From Lichenicoccus roseus (GTDB lineage: Bacteria; Pseudomonadota; Alphaproteobacteria; Acetobacterales; Acetobacteraceae): 64,000 bases of DNA. How positions within the stretch are numbered: the first letter of the stretch is position 1; each line of letters opens with the position of its first letter. Shown here piece after piece: positions 1 through 11,541 of this stretch. The position numbers and the translations under genes were made by a program. Below the pieces are notes generated by a model, which did no database searches, had not been told where the DNA came from, and saw only the letters and a list, made by a program, of their open reading frames with translations. The stretch spans positions 372,001-436,000 of the forward strand of contig NZ_VCDI01000001.1 of assembly GCF_005844085.1 (NCBI RefSeq), given 5' to 3'.

Positions 1-2
1 GC

Positions 3-1391
3 AGCACCAACACCCTGGCGCTTGGGGCCGACAACGCCTCCATCGCCAGCAACGGCAGCGACACCATCGAGATGGGCTCCGGTACCCTGGCGGTCACGGT
101 AACCGGCGCTGCCTCGATCATCGGCGGCAGCGGCAATGCCACCATCGATGCCACCGGCCGCGCGATCTCCGTCACCGGCGGCACCGGCAACATCTTGATC
201 TCCGGCAGTGCCGATGCGGTCATCGACGCCGGCACCAGCAAGAACGTCACCTATTCCGGCACCGGCCGGGTCAGCTTCACCAGCTCGGCACCGGGCGCCC
301 AGCTCACGCTGGACGTCACCACCGGGGGCACCATCACGACGGCCGCCGGCGGCGATACCACGGTCAACCTCGGGGCCGGAACCGCCGCGGTGAACGCACA
401 GGGCGCCGACACCATCAACGCTGCTTCCGGCGCTTCCACGATCACCGGGAGTGGCACCAGCCTGACGGTGCATGGCTCGTCGGGCAGCTTGGTGGTAGGC
501 GATAGCGGTGGCCCGCTGACCTTCCTGGGTGGCTCGGGCAGCACGACCGTGACGGGCGGGTCCGCCTCGGCCGTCATCCTCGGGGGGGCGGCAGGCGGCA
601 TACTGCTGGGCGGCACCGCCGGCGACAACGTGCTGGTGGCTAACAACAATGCCGGAACATCAACGACGGTCCAGGGCGCCGGTGGCGGCGACCGGATCTT
701 CGGCTCGGATGCAGGCACGGACGTGCTCGTGGTCGGCTCCGGCCGCTCCTCGGTGCTGGGCGGCGGCGGCGCCACCACCATCAACGGCGGCGCCACCGGC
801 GGCGTGATCTTCACCGGCGCCGGCCCCACCCTGGTGAATGCCGGGTCCGGCGGCCAGGACACCATCGTCGGTGGCGCGGGGGCGCTCAACCTCATGGCCC
901 AGCACGGCGAAGCGGTGTTCGGCGGCAGCGGCGGCCTCAACGTCTTCGGCAGCACCGTCGGGGCAGACTCGATCATCGGCGGCAGCGGCGCGCTCGACGT
1001 GACAGGCCGGGGCGGCAACATGCTGGTGGTAGCCGGAACCGGAAACTCGGGGATCCAGACCGGCAACGGGGCCAGCCTGATCTTCGCGGAGTCCGGCAAC
1101 GTGTCCCTCACCGGCGGTACCGGCTCGATGCAGGTGGTCGTGGGCAGCGGCACCGCCACCATCGGCGAAGGTAGCGGTCCGACAAGCTACGACGTGGTCA
1201 ACGGCTCGGCTGGCGGCACCGCGATCATTTCGGGCTTCAAGGTAGGGACCGACACCATCAGCCTGTTCAACTACCAGTCCTCGCAGGTGAACATCGCATC
1301 AAGCGGCGGCAACAGCATCGTGCAGCTTGGCGACGGCACCAGGATCGAGCTGCTCGGGGTCACCAACCCCAACGGCAGCATAATCGGGTAG
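3..1391 (+). CDS. Repeat-rich secreted/surface protein, RTX-like C-terminal end (5' partial)
   Basis: The reading frame is open from the first complete codon, so the gene begins outside the window; 462 residues are visible. The chain is almost entirely Gly, Ser, Thr, Ala, Asn and Asp, built from irregular units such as GGSG, GGTG and GxGxDTI, as in parallel beta-roll or beta-helix proteins. The last ~60 residues (GFKVGTDTISLF, later LGDGTRIELLGV) resemble the closing segment of calcium-binding proteins exported by type I secretion. That points to an extracellular or cell-surface protein. No enzymatic domain is seen. The adhesin or RTX assignment is inferred from composition and the C-terminal pattern; strict nonapeptide GGxGxDxUx repeats are few. 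Confidence 0.7.
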   Translation, partial: STNTLALGADNASIASNGSDTIEMGSGTLAVTVTGAASIIGGSGNATIDATGRAISVTGGTGNILISGSADAVIDAGTSKNVTYSGTGRVSFTSSAPGAQLTLDVTTGGTITTAAGGDTTVNLGAGTAAVNAQGADTINAASGASTITGSGTSLTVHGSSGSLVVGDSGGPLTFLGGSGSTTVTGGSASAVILGGAAGGILLGGTAGDNVLVANNNAGTSTTVQGAGGGDRIFGSDAGTDVLVVGSGRSSVLGGGGATTINGGATGGVIFTGAGPTLVNAGSGGQDTIVGGAGALNLMAQHGEAVFGGSGGLNVFGSTVGADSIIGGSGALDVTGRGGNMLVVAGTGNSGIQTGNGASLIFAESGNVSLTGGTGSMQVVVGSGTATIGEGSGPTSYDVVNGSAGGTAIISGFKVGTDTISLFNYQSSQVNIASSGGNSIVQLGDGTRIELLGVTNPNGSIIG

Positions 1392-1398
1392 CGGTGGC

Positions 1399-1827
1399 AT
1401 GGCCGTGTTCCAGCGCCGGACTGCATCGGGCCGGCCTGCCCGGAATGTCCGCAATCCGGTCATCCTCATCGTGGAGGATGAGGACATGATCCGCGCGGTG
1501 GCGGTAGCAATCTTCCGCTCGGCCGATTTCGAAGTGCTGGAAGCCGGTTCCGGGATGGCGGCGCTGATGATCCTGCAGCACCGGGTCGATGTGGATGCCG
1601 CCTTCCTCGATGTGGTGATGCCAAGCGTGCCAGACGGCTTCACGCTCGCAAGGTTCATCGAGGCGACGACACCGGCCTGCGCGATCCTGCTGACTTCGGG
1701 CACCGCCTGCCCGATGGCGTCCACGCTGAGCACACGAACTCGGTTCATCGGCAAGCCATACGATGCACGCCAGGTCGTCGCCCTGGTCAACGACATGATC
1801 CGCAGCGCGACACTCCTGTCGAACTAG
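1399..1827 (+). CDS. Single-domain response regulator (CheY-like receiver)
   Basis: This 142-residue protein is one receiver domain with an N-terminal tail of about 20 residues. The conserved features are in place: acidic pair E26/D27, phospho-acceptor D71 in the string LDVVMP, S100 in LLTSG, and K119 in FIGKPY. There is no DNA-binding or enzymatic output domain, so it probably relays phosphoryl groups or acts by protein contact. It starts 8 nt after the repeat protein stops, so the two may be co-transcribed. No sensor kinase is adjacent. Start ATG lacks a convincing ribosome binding site, so the exact N-terminus is uncertain. Confidence 0.85.
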   Translation: MAVFQRRTASGRPARNVRNPVILIVEDEDMIRAVAVAIFRSADFEVLEAGSGMAALMILQHRVDVDAAFLDVVMPSVPDGFTLARFIEATTPACAILLTSGTACPMASTLSTRTRFIGKPYDARQVVALVNDMIRSATLLSN

Positions 1828-1877
1828 GCAGGACAGGCGCGGGTCAAATTGCGTGCATCACGGCGGCATCGATGCGA

Positions 1878-2069
1878 TCAGGCGGCGGCCGATGCCGGGG
1901 CGTCGCGCTGCAGCGGCAGGGCCTTACCCCAGCGGGACGGGTTCGCCCTGTCCGGATCGGGCTTGTTGTCGATCGGACCGCGATAGGCGCTGCAGCCGGC
2001 GAGACACAGACCAAGAACGACGATCACGCCGCAGCGGACGATCACGCAATCTCCTCTCATCGTCGGCAT
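1878..2069 (-). CDS. Small lipoprotein
   Basis: This 63-residue protein starts with a short basic segment and a hydrophobic stretch ending in the lipobox LCLAGC (Cys about position 26). A short polar tail rich in Pro, Asp and Arg follows. It should be exported by Sec, lipidated on that Cys and anchored in a membrane. The start at 2069 is chosen because GGGGAG lies about 5 nt upstream; an internal Met (60-residue version) also fits. It is divergent from the lipoprotein at 2180 with about 110 bp between. Function unknown. Confidence 0.65.
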   Translation of the reverse strand: MPTMRGDCVIVRCGVIVVLGLCLAGCSAYRGPIDNKPDPDRANPSRWGKALPLQRDAPASAAA

Positions 2070-2179
2070 CGAACTCCCCCCGGAGCTGTTGCGGCGGCTT
2101 GCCATATCTGACGAGGTCGACATCCTGTGTATCCCATGGGGCCGCGTCATGCGCTGTCCTGGTGCTGGAGGAGAATGGT

Positions 2180-2509
2180 ATGGAGCGTGCGAGACGGTCG
2201 GCCACGGCGAGTGATGGCCGCCAACCATCGATGCGGCCGCGTGCCATCGTCGGCCTTCTGCTTCCCCTTGCGGCCTGCTCCGCCCCGCCGCCCACGACAC
2301 ACACCGATCCCTTCTATGTCGCGCCGGCCATGTCCCCCGGCGCTTCGGCCCCTGCACCCAGCCCAGGCCCGCGCGGCGGCGGCGGCGGCGCACATGGCGG
2401 CGGCGCATCCGGTGCGGGCATCGGCCAGCTACCGGGGCCGGATCAGCCCGGAAGCAACCTGCCGAACGGGTCCGGCTCGATGTCGATCGGCGGCGGCCAG
2501 GGCCTGTAG
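2180..2509 (+). CDS. Glycine/proline-rich lipoprotein
   Basis: This 109-residue protein has a basic N-region, a hydrophobic core and the lipobox LPLAAC (Cys near residue 34). A low-complexity tail rich in Pro, Ala, Gly and Ser follows. The start is supported by GGAGGAG six bases upstream of the ATG. A shorter in-frame Met just before the hydrophobic core (sequence MRPRAIVG) would also give a signal peptide. No catalytic motif is visible. Small proline/glycine-rich lipoproteins of this type are common in Acetobacteraceae and usually uncharacterised. It is divergent from the other small lipoprotein, so the two may share a promoter region. Confidence 0.6.
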   Translation: MERARRSATASDGRQPSMRPRAIVGLLLPLAACSAPPPTTHTDPFYVAPAMSPGASAPAPSPGPRGGGGGAHGGGASGAGIGQLPGPDQPGSNLPNGSGSMSIGGGQGL

Positions 2510-2565
2510 GCCGCAGCCGCTACGTTGCAAGGCAACCTTGCGGCCGGCTCGGCCCTTACGGGGCT

Positions 2566-3135
2566 ATGCGAGAAACCGCCACGGACTTTATCGAAGACGC
2601 GCTTTCCCGCCTCGGCCGGGCTGTACGCGAGCACGGCTCGGACCTGCGCAACGTGCAACTCGCGACCGTTTCGGCATCGGGATCGCCGGAGATCAGGACG
2701 CTGGTGCTGCGCGGCTTCGAATGGCCGCCGGCACAGGCGGAGATGCATACCGACGTGCGTGCCGCCAAGGCACATGCGATCGCCGCTACGGACCGTGTCG
2801 CGCTGCTGGCCTGGTCGGCCACCGAGCGGTTGCAGTTGCGGCTCGGCGGAGTAGCGACCCTGCACGTCGACGATACGGTGGCCCGCGGCCGCTGGAAAGA
2901 TCTGTCGGACAACGCCCGATCCGCCTATGGCAGCGTCGCGAACCCTGGGGATGCCATTGCAGATCCGGAGGATCGAAGCTTGCTGCCGCCCGACATCCAG
3001 TTCCGGCAGTTCGGCGTGCTGTTCATCGCGGTCGATACGATCGATGTGCTGCGCCTTGGCGCGGAGGGCCGCCAGACCCGGGCTGCCGGCCGCATCGATC
3101 GGGATCGGCTGCAAGCCGGATGGGTTGCTGCCTGA
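2566..3135 (+). CDS. Pyridoxamine 5'-phosphate oxidase-like FMN-binding protein
   Basis: This 189-residue protein has the split-barrel layout of the PNPOx superfamily. The N-terminal segment LRNVQLATVSASGSPEIRTL is the typical start of the FMN-binding beta barrel, followed by a strand resembling substrate/FMN contacts (VALLAWSATERLQLRL). It most resembles the general pyridoxamine-phosphate-oxidase-family flavoproteins of the Alr4036 type rather than the biosynthetic PdxH. The C-terminal IDVLRLG segment suits that group. Probable cytosolic flavin-dependent oxidoreductase or flavin-binding protein; substrate unknown. It stands alone between a lipoprotein gene and a DUF892 gene. Confidence 0.75.
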   Translation: MRETATDFIEDALSRLGRAVREHGSDLRNVQLATVSASGSPEIRTLVLRGFEWPPAQAEMHTDVRAAKAHAIAATDRVALLAWSATERLQLRLGGVATLHVDDTVARGRWKDLSDNARSAYGSVANPGDAIADPEDRSLLPPDIQFRQFGVLFIAVDTIDVLRLGAEGRQTRAAGRIDRDRLQAGWVAA

Positions 3136-3232
3136 GCCGGTTAAAGACGGGAACACAAAACCGTCGAGCCTCCGGTCGTGAGGATCTTTCGTGCAACGCC
3201 ACGTTCCAGTCGTAGCGTCAATGGAGTGCATC

Positions 3233-3736
3233 ATGAGTGGATCTACGGATTACAAGGATATCTACGTGACCGGGCTGAAGAACCAGCACGCCGTCGAAAC
3301 CCAGGCGATCGGCACCATCCAGAACGAACTGCCCCGGATGGAGCCCTATCCGGAACTGCATGCGCGCATGCAGATGGAACATCAGCGCTCGACCATCCAG
3401 GCCGCCCGGCTCGATGACCTGCTGGCGAGACAGGGCACCAGCAAGTCGATCGCCAAGGAAGCGGTTTCCGGCGCTGTCGCCACCGTTGCAGGCTTTGTCC
3501 ACGCTGCTTCAGGTGACGAAGTGCTCAAGAACGTGCTCGCAGCCGTCGGTTTCAAGTCGTACGAGGCGGCTTCCTACAAGGTGCTGATTGCCCTGGCCGA
3601 CGCGGCCGGCGCCACCGCGGACAGGACGGTGCTCGAGATGTCGCTGCATGAGGAAGAGGAAATGGGTACCTGGTTGCACGACCACCTGGCTGGCTTCGTG
3701 CAGGCCTACCTGGAGCGGTCGGCGACGAAGGGCTGA
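3233..3736 (+). CDS. Ferritin-like DUF892 (YciE/YciF family) protein
   Basis: About 167 residues, mostly alpha-helical. The opening motif DIYVTGLKNQHAVE and the pattern of Glu/His (MEPYPELHARMQMEHQRS, later MSLHEEEEMGTWL) match the DUF892 ferritin-like family, whose members carry a di-iron four-helix bundle and are often stress-induced. The start at 3233 follows GGAG with 6-nt spacing; an upstream in-frame Met at 3191 would add a basic segment unlike the family. About 225 bp separate it from the convergent gyrB, with only a 9-bp stem and a long loop near 3777-3823 in between. Confidence 0.8.
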   Translation: MSGSTDYKDIYVTGLKNQHAVETQAIGTIQNELPRMEPYPELHARMQMEHQRSTIQAARLDDLLARQGTSKSIAKEAVSGAVATVAGFVHAASGDEVLKNVLAAVGFKSYEAASYKVLIALADAAGATADRTVLEMSLHEEEEMGTWLHDHLAGFVQAYLERSATKG

Positions 3737-3961
3737 AGCTTCCGCGGACGATGCGCGGCCGAGGTTGAAGCAAGTACCGCCGCGAGGGGATCTTCCTTAG
3801 AGGGATTGGTCCTTTCGCGGCGGGAACGGTGCATCCTGCCCGGCAATCCAAGATCGTGACGTACCCAGTTGCGATCGTGCAGCGGTGCGTCCGGTGTGCG
3901 CGAGCCGGGATTGCCTGAAGCAGCCGCCGGCAATTCCCGCCGAGTTGCAGACACGAACCCG

Positions 3962-6535
<2,574 letters not shown>

Positions 6536-6542
6536 CTATAGA

Positions 6543-7754
6543 CTATACGCGCTCTGCAGCGGGCGGGCCAGGATACTCGCTGCCGAAAGCCGAGTCGGGG
6601 CGCAGTTTCCCCTCCCCGGCACGCCAGAATCCGGCCTGCCCGCGCAGTGGCGCGAACGGCTCCGGATCGGTGCCGGTCAGCAGCGCTGGCGCCGGCAGCC
6701 GCAGCAGCGCCGCGAACAGCGCCTCCCGCCGGGTGGTGTCCAGATGCACCAGCGGCTCGTCGAGCAGCAGCAGCGGCGCCTCGCCGCGCACCTCGGCGAT
6801 CAGCGCCGCATGCGCCAGCAGGATGCCGATCAGCAGCGCCTTCTGCTGGCCGGTGCTGCCCAGGGAGGCCGGCCTGGCGGTGGCACGGTCGCTCAGCAGC
6901 AGGTCGGCACGATGGCCACCCAGGGACGCGCCCCCGGCCGCAGCATCGGATGCGCGGCGGCGCCCGAGCTGGTCGCGCAGCCAGTCCTCCACCACCAGCG
7001 CCGGATGGGCCATCAGCTGGGTGGTGATCTCGCAGGCCAGCTCGAGGGTGGCGGCGGGAAAGCCGGTCTCCGGTGCGTCCTGCGGAGCGCCGTTCAGCCG
7101 GCCCACCAGGCTACGCCGGGCAGCGCAGACCGCCACCGCGTGGCGGGCCATCGAACTCTCCTGCGCGGCCAGCCAGGCCGGATCGGTGCGCGGGTTCTGC
7201 AGCAGCCGGTTGCGGCCCTGCATGGCCTCGTCGTGTGCCGCCACTTCGCGCGCGTGCTCCGGCTCCAGCGCCAGCACCAGCCGGTCCAGGAAACGCCGCC
7301 GCCCGGAAGGTCCCTCGATGAACAGCCGGTCCATCTGCGGCGTCAGCCAGACCGCGCACAGACGCTCGGCGACCGCGGCCCGGTTGCGCGCCGGCTCGCC
7401 ATCCAGCCGGAACACCCGCCGCCCTCCCGAAGACGCACCAACGGTTGCACCACCCGCCACGCCGGCTTCGGTGGTCAGGCCGGTGCCGATCTCGAACGCC
7501 TCGCCATCCTGCGCCAGACGAGCCGCCACCGCCCAGCCCGCAGCCCCCAGACGCTGCACGTCGGCGAGCCGGGCGCCGCGCAGCCCCCGCCCCGGCACCA
7601 GCATCGACAGAGCCTCCAGCAGGTTGGTCTTGCCGCTGCCGTTGGCGCCGGTCAGCACGCTGACGCGCCCGTCGGTGCCGGCCTGATCGGGACGCCAGAC
7701 CAGCTGCTGGTAGTTCCGGTAGTCGGTGAGCGTCAGCCGCGACAGGCTGAGCAT
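6543..7754 (-). CDS. recF: DNA replication/repair protein RecF
   Basis: SMC-like ATPase that loads RecA at gaps with RecO and RecR. The 403-residue protein shows Walker A GANGSGKTN (residues 36-44), the signature region STGQQKALLIG, and Walker B LLLLDEPLVHLD. The opening SRLTLTDYRNY is typical of RecF. It lies between dnaN and gyrB in the order expected for this block and is probably co-transcribed with them (gaps of 51 and 43 bp). Confidence 0.97.
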   Translation of the reverse strand: MLSLSRLTLTDYRNYQQLVWRPDQAGTDGRVSVLTGANGSGKTNLLEALSMLVPGRGLRGARLADVQRLGAAGWAVAARLAQDGEAFEIGTGLTTEAGVAGGATVGASSGGRRVFRLDGEPARNRAAVAERLCAVWLTPQMDRLFIEGPSGRRRFLDRLVLALEPEHAREVAAHDEAMQGRNRLLQNPRTDPAWLAAQESSMARHAVAVCAARRSLVGRLNGAPQDAPETGFPAATLELACEITTQLMAHPALVVEDWLRDQLGRRRASDAAAGGASLGGHRADLLLSDRATARPASLGSTGQQKALLIGILLAHAALIAEVRGEAPLLLLDEPLVHLDTTRREALFAALLRLPAPALLTGTDPEPFAPLRGQAGFWRAGEGKLRPDSAFGSEYPGPPAAERV

Positions 7755-7805
7755 GCTGCCGCCGTCAGGATGATTGCAGGACGGCCGGACTTCGGTAGCG
7801 TCGCC

Positions 7806-8939
7806 TCAGACGCGCATCGGCATGAGCACATACAACGCCGACGGGCTGTCCACGTCGCGCACCACCGTCGGCGCCGCGCTGTCCGAGAAAGCGAACTCGA
7901 CATCCTTCTCGATCTGGTCGGTGATGTCGTTCAGGTAGCGCGCCTGGAAGCCGATCTCGAGTGGCGTGGAATCGTAGCTGACGCGGCCCTCGTCGAGTTC
8001 CTCCTTGGCGGTGCCCTGGTCCGGGCTTGCAGCCGACAGGATCAGCAGGTTGCGGTCGATCGACAGCTTGACCGGACGCGAACGCTCCTGGCTGATCGCG
8101 GCCACGCGCGCCACCGCATCGGAGAAATCCTTCTTGCCGACACGCAGGATCTTGTCGTTGTCGCGCGGAATGACGCGCTCGTATTCCGGGAACGTGCCGT
8201 CGATCAGCTTGCTGGTTAGCATCACCGAACCGACGGTGAACTGGATGCGGGTTTCCGACAGCGCCACCTCGACATCGTCCGCCGCCTCGTCGAGCAGCTT
8301 GCGCAATTCGTTGATGGTCTTGCGCGGCACGATCACACCCGGCATCCCGGCCGCCCCCGGGGGCAACTCGGTCTGCACGCGCGCCAGGCGATGCCCGTCG
8401 GTCGCCACCGCGCGCAGCATCGGCCCCGCCTCGCCGGCGGCCGCCTCGGCGACATGCAGGTAGATGCCGTTCAGATAGTAGCGGGTCTCCTCCGTGGAGA
8501 TCGCAAACCGGGTGCGGTCGATCAGTCCACGCAGCACCGGCGCCGGGATGCGGAAGGAATGCGGCAGGCTGCCGGTGGTCATGGAGGGAAAATCATCGAC
8601 GGCGAGCACGTTCAGGCTGGTCGCATAACGCCCGGCCCGCAACGCCAGCGGCGCGTCGCCACCGGAATGGTCCAGCTCCACCTCGGCACCATCCGGCAGC
8701 TTGCGGACGATCTCGTAGAGGACCGCCGCCGGCGCCGTGGTCGCGCCGTCACGCACCGCGCCGGACGCGATCTGCTCGACGACGGCGATCTCCATGTCGG
8801 TAGCGGTCAGGCTGAGCCGCCCCTCCTTCACCACGATCAGCACGTTGGCCAGGATGGGGATCGTGTTGCGCTTCTCGGCCACGCTCTGGATGTGGGCGAG
8901 CGCCTTCAGCAGCGTCGCGCGATCGGCCTTCAGCTTCAT
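7806..8939 (-). CDS. dnaN: DNA polymerase III beta sliding clamp
   Basis: Ring-shaped processivity clamp for DNA polymerase III. The 377-residue length and sequence agree with the family. The start MKLKADRATLLKALAHIQSVAEKRNTIPI lies in domain I (cited here as the segments LLKALAHIQ and RNTIPILANV), and the end has the characteristic PMRV tail that contributes to the protein-binding pocket. It follows dnaA on the minus strand after 108 bp, as in most bacteria with the dnaA-dnaN-recF-gyrB order. Confidence 0.98.
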   Translation of the reverse strand: MKLKADRATLLKALAHIQSVAEKRNTIPILANVLIVVKEGRLSLTATDMEIAVVEQIASGAVRDGATTAPAAVLYEIVRKLPDGAEVELDHSGGDAPLALRAGRYATSLNVLAVDDFPSMTTGSLPHSFRIPAPVLRGLIDRTRFAISTEETRYYLNGIYLHVAEAAAGEAGPMLRAVATDGHRLARVQTELPPGAAGMPGVIVPRKTINELRKLLDEAADDVEVALSETRIQFTVGSVMLTSKLIDGTFPEYERVIPRDNDKILRVGKKDFSDAVARVAAISQERSRPVKLSIDRNLLILSAASPDQGTAKEELDEGRVSYDSTPLEIGFQARYLNDITDQIEKDVEFAFSDSAAPTVVRDVDSPSALYVLMPMRV

Positions 8940-9047
8940 CTCAGTCGGGTCCTCATGCGCCGGAATACCGATCCGGGGCGATAGCCTAGCAGCAGCGTCG
9001 AGGCTCGCAAATGGGTGAGCCCGTCCGGGGATGCGCTGCGCGGAAAA

Positions 9048-10595
9048 TCAGCTTTCCAGCATGCGGCGGAGCAGTTCCACGTCCTCGGCGAAGGCGGTGT
9101 CGCGCTCCATCAGCTCGGCGACGCGGCTGACCGCATGCATCACCGTGGTGTGGTCGCGGTTGCCGAACTTGCGGCCGATCTCGGGCAGCGAGCGGCTGGT
9201 CAGCTGCTTGGCGAGGAACATCGCCACCTGCCGCGGCCGCGCGACCGCACGGGCGCGCCGGGCGGACGACATGTCGGTCAGGCGGATATTCCAGTGCTCG
9301 GCGACCTTGCGCTGGATCTCCTCGATGGTGACACGCCGGTCGTGCGCCTTGAGGATGTCGTGCAGGACCTCCTGGGTCGCCTCCAGCGTGACCGGGCGGC
9401 CGAACAGGTTGGCATGCGCGATCAGCCGGTTCAGCGCGCCCTCGAGCTCGCGCACGTTGGTGGTGATCTTGTGCGCCAGGAACTCCAGCACCTTGGGCGG
9501 CACCGCCACTCCGGAGGCGGCGGCCTTGGCCTCGAGGATGGAGATGCGAAGCTCGAACGTGGTGGCATGCAGATCGGCCACCATGCCGCAGCCCAGGCGG
9601 GTGCGCAGGCGATCCTCGAGGCCGGACAGGTCCGACGGCGACTTGTCGGCGCTCACCACGATCTGCTTGCCGGCATCCACCAGCGCATTGAAGGTGTGGA
9701 AGAATTCCTCCTGCGTGTTGTCCTTGCCGATCAGGAACTGCAGGTCGTCGATCATCAGCACGTCAACGGAACGCAGCTGCTCCTTGAACTCCATCGTCGA
9801 TTGCGAGCGGATCGCCGCGATGAAGCGGTACATGAATTTCTCGGCCGACATGTATGCAACCGTGGTGGTGCGCTCGCCGCGCGCCAGCTCGAGACCGATC
9901 GCATGCATCAGATGCGTCTTGCCGAGACCCACGCCGCCATACAGGAACAGCGGATTGAAGCCCGGGCTCGACGGCCGCTCGGCAACCCTCCTGGCGCAGG
10001 CATGCGCGAACTCGTTCGGCTTGCCAACCACGAAGCTGTCGAAACTGAAGCGCGGATCGAGTGGCGCGGCGAGTTCGCCCCGTGCGATGCCGGGCTCTGC
10101 CGGTGGGGCAGCATGGCCTGGCTTGACGCCACCGGCGGATGCCACCACGACAACGGGCGCGCTGCCCGCCGGCACCGCATGATCCGCTGCGGCCGGACGC
10201 TCGCGCGCCTCCTCGGCCGCCAGCTGCAGTTCCACCCGGCGGATGTGCGGGACCTCGGCATGCCAGAGCGTGCTCAGACGGTCGCCATACTGGCTTCGAA
10301 CCCAGTCACGCAGGAAGCGCGTCGGCAACAGCAGGGTGATCTCGTCTGCCTCGACCTCGCCGAGCCGGATCTGGCGCAGCCAGGTGCGGTACTCGACCTC
10401 GCCCACCTCGACCTGCATGCGCGCACGGATGCGTCCCCAATGCCGCTCGAATGGATGTCCGCTCTCGCCCCCGGTCAGGCCGGAGCCGTCGTCCGGCTTG
10501 GATCTGTCGCTGTGGTGACCGTGGCTGTCGGCGATGTCGTCAACGACGAGCTCGGAGGCTGCTCCGACCCCCTGATTGCCCTGGTCCACTCTCAC
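9048..10595 (-). CDS. dnaA: Chromosomal replication initiator DnaA
   Basis: AAA+ initiator that opens the replication origin. Visible parts are an N-terminal domain (ERHWGRIRARMQVEVGEVEY region), a variable Pro/Ala linker, the AAA+ core with Walker A GGVGLGKTHLM, Walker B VLMIDDLQF and an arginine-finger region DRLRTRLG, then domain IV with the DnaA-box-binding signature GNRDHTTVMHAV. The frame is open from an ATG at 10724, but that start lacks a ribosome binding site. A GTG at 10595 is preceded by GGGAG with 8-nt spacing and gives a more usual 515 residues, so it is preferred here. First gene of the dnaA-dnaN-recF-gyrB run. Confidence 0.95.
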   Translation of the reverse strand: MRVDQGNQGVGAASELVVDDIADSHGHHSDRSKPDDGSGLTGGESGHPFERHWGRIRARMQVEVGEVEYRTWLRQIRLGEVEADEITLLLPTRFLRDWVRSQYGDRLSTLWHAEVPHIRRVELQLAAEEARERPAAADHAVPAGSAPVVVVASAGGVKPGHAAPPAEPGIARGELAAPLDPRFSFDSFVVGKPNEFAHACARRVAERPSSPGFNPLFLYGGVGLGKTHLMHAIGLELARGERTTTVAYMSAEKFMYRFIAAIRSQSTMEFKEQLRSVDVLMIDDLQFLIGKDNTQEEFFHTFNALVDAGKQIVVSADKSPSDLSGLEDRLRTRLGCGMVADLHATTFELRISILEAKAAASGVAVPPKVLEFLAHKITTNVRELEGALNRLIAHANLFGRPVTLEATQEVLHDILKAHDRRVTIEEIQRKVAEHWNIRLTDMSSARRARAVARPRQVAMFLAKQLTSRSLPEIGRKFGNRDHTTVMHAVSRVAELMERDTAFAEDVELLRRMLES

Positions 10596-11153
10596 CAAAC
10601 CTGCTCCCGCATCACTGTGACCGTCTCGCCCGGCAGGGACGCCTGTTCCAGCGGCCGGCAAGCCGCTGGTCCAACACCCACTGCCCGCCAGCCCCCTGCT
10701 CCCCGATGAAGGGTCATGGGTCATGGCCAGCCAGACGGCGCAACGATCGCTCCCGGCGGCAGGCGTCGAAACAGCCCCCGCAGATGCAGGGCGTTCAGCG
10801 AATACCGATGTGGGAACTTCGTCTGTTACATTTTGCGGTCAACGTCGCGACCGTGCCGGACAGTAAATCAGCCGCCGCCGGGGTCGCAATGGGAATCTAG
10901 CCCATCGGGCAACAAGACAAAAATGAGCGCCTGTCAAGTAACGAGGCGGATATTGGGACCGGACAAAACGGGAACTAATTGTCTCGTGAACTGTGCGTTG
11001 GGTCAAGATTGCGTCGACAAGCCGATCCGAGGCGCAAAAAGTAAACGGCCCGCCTTGCAGCGGGCCGTCACTATAGTATTACGGGAACCATGCAATAACG
11101 TGGGCTGGCTTACCCGGAGACCGAACTCCGTCGTCCACCGGCCAACGGCAGGC
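10596..11153. other. Intergenic region between rpsT and dnaA
   Basis: This 558-bp stretch (429 bp if dnaA starts at 10724) is the upstream region of dnaA and the downstream region of rpsT. The part from about 10800 to 11100 is less GC-rich than its surroundings and has several A/T runs. It contains the rpsT terminator. I searched by eye for DnaA boxes (TTATNCACA and its complement) and found none, so there is no sequence support here for calling it oriC. No small gene with a ribosome binding site was seen. The dnaA promoter must lie here but was not pinpointed. Confidence 0.6.
11036..11068 (-). terminator. Rho-independent terminator of rpsT
   Basis: A perfect 9-bp GC-rich stem (ACGGCCCGC at 11045-11053 paired with GCGGGCCGT at 11060-11068) closes a 6-nt loop. 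Read on the minus strand, the stem is followed by TTTACTTTTT, a classic U tract. It lies 86 nt after the rpsT stop and before dnaA, so it should separate rpsT transcription from dnaA. Confidence 0.85.
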
Positions 11154-11423
11154 TCACTTGCCGGCGATCGCCTTGATGCGTGCAGACAGGCGCGAGATCT
11201 TGCGCGACACCGTGTTGGCGTGGGCGATACCCTTGCCGACCGCGCGCTGCATTTCCGGCTGCGCCGCGCGCAGGGCGCTCACCGCCAGTTCCTTGTCCCC
11301 GGCCGCGATCGCCGTCTCGACCTTCTTCACGAAGGTGCGGACACGCGAGCGGCGCGCGACATTGCGCGCGGTGCGGACTTCGGTCTGCCGGATGCGCTTG
11401 CGCGCCGATGCGGTGTTCGCCAT
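11154..11423 (-). CDS. rpsT: 30S ribosomal protein S20
   Basis: Small, very basic 89-residue protein that binds 16S rRNA in the body of the 30S subunit. The start [20 protein letters not shown] and the helical Arg/Lys/Ala-rich body are typical of S20. It has its own terminator downstream and sits directly upstream of dnaA, a conserved arrangement in several alphaproteobacterial groups. Confidence 0.97.
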   Translation of the reverse strand: MANTASARKRIRQTEVRTARNVARRSRVRTFVKKVETAIAAGDKELAVSALRAAQPEMQRAVGKGIAHANTVSRKISRLSARIKAIAGK

Positions 11424-11541
11424 GGGCCTCTGTTCAACCAGTCTTCGACATGCATAAAGGGCGCGGTCGCAAGGACGCAGCCGGACCCGACAAGGGAGCG
11501 GGTTCTAGATCACCGTGGGCGGAGGAGTCAAGGCGACCGGC

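Noticed and set aside
3777-3823. Terminator between the DUF892 gene and gyrB
   Set aside because: The 9-bp stem has a loop of about 30 nt and no U tract on either strand, so it does not qualify as an intrinsic terminator.
10725-11153. Chromosomal replication origin (oriC)
   Set aside because: The position next to dnaA is suggestive, but no DnaA-box sequence was seen, and origins in this class are not always next to dnaA. Kept only as an open question.
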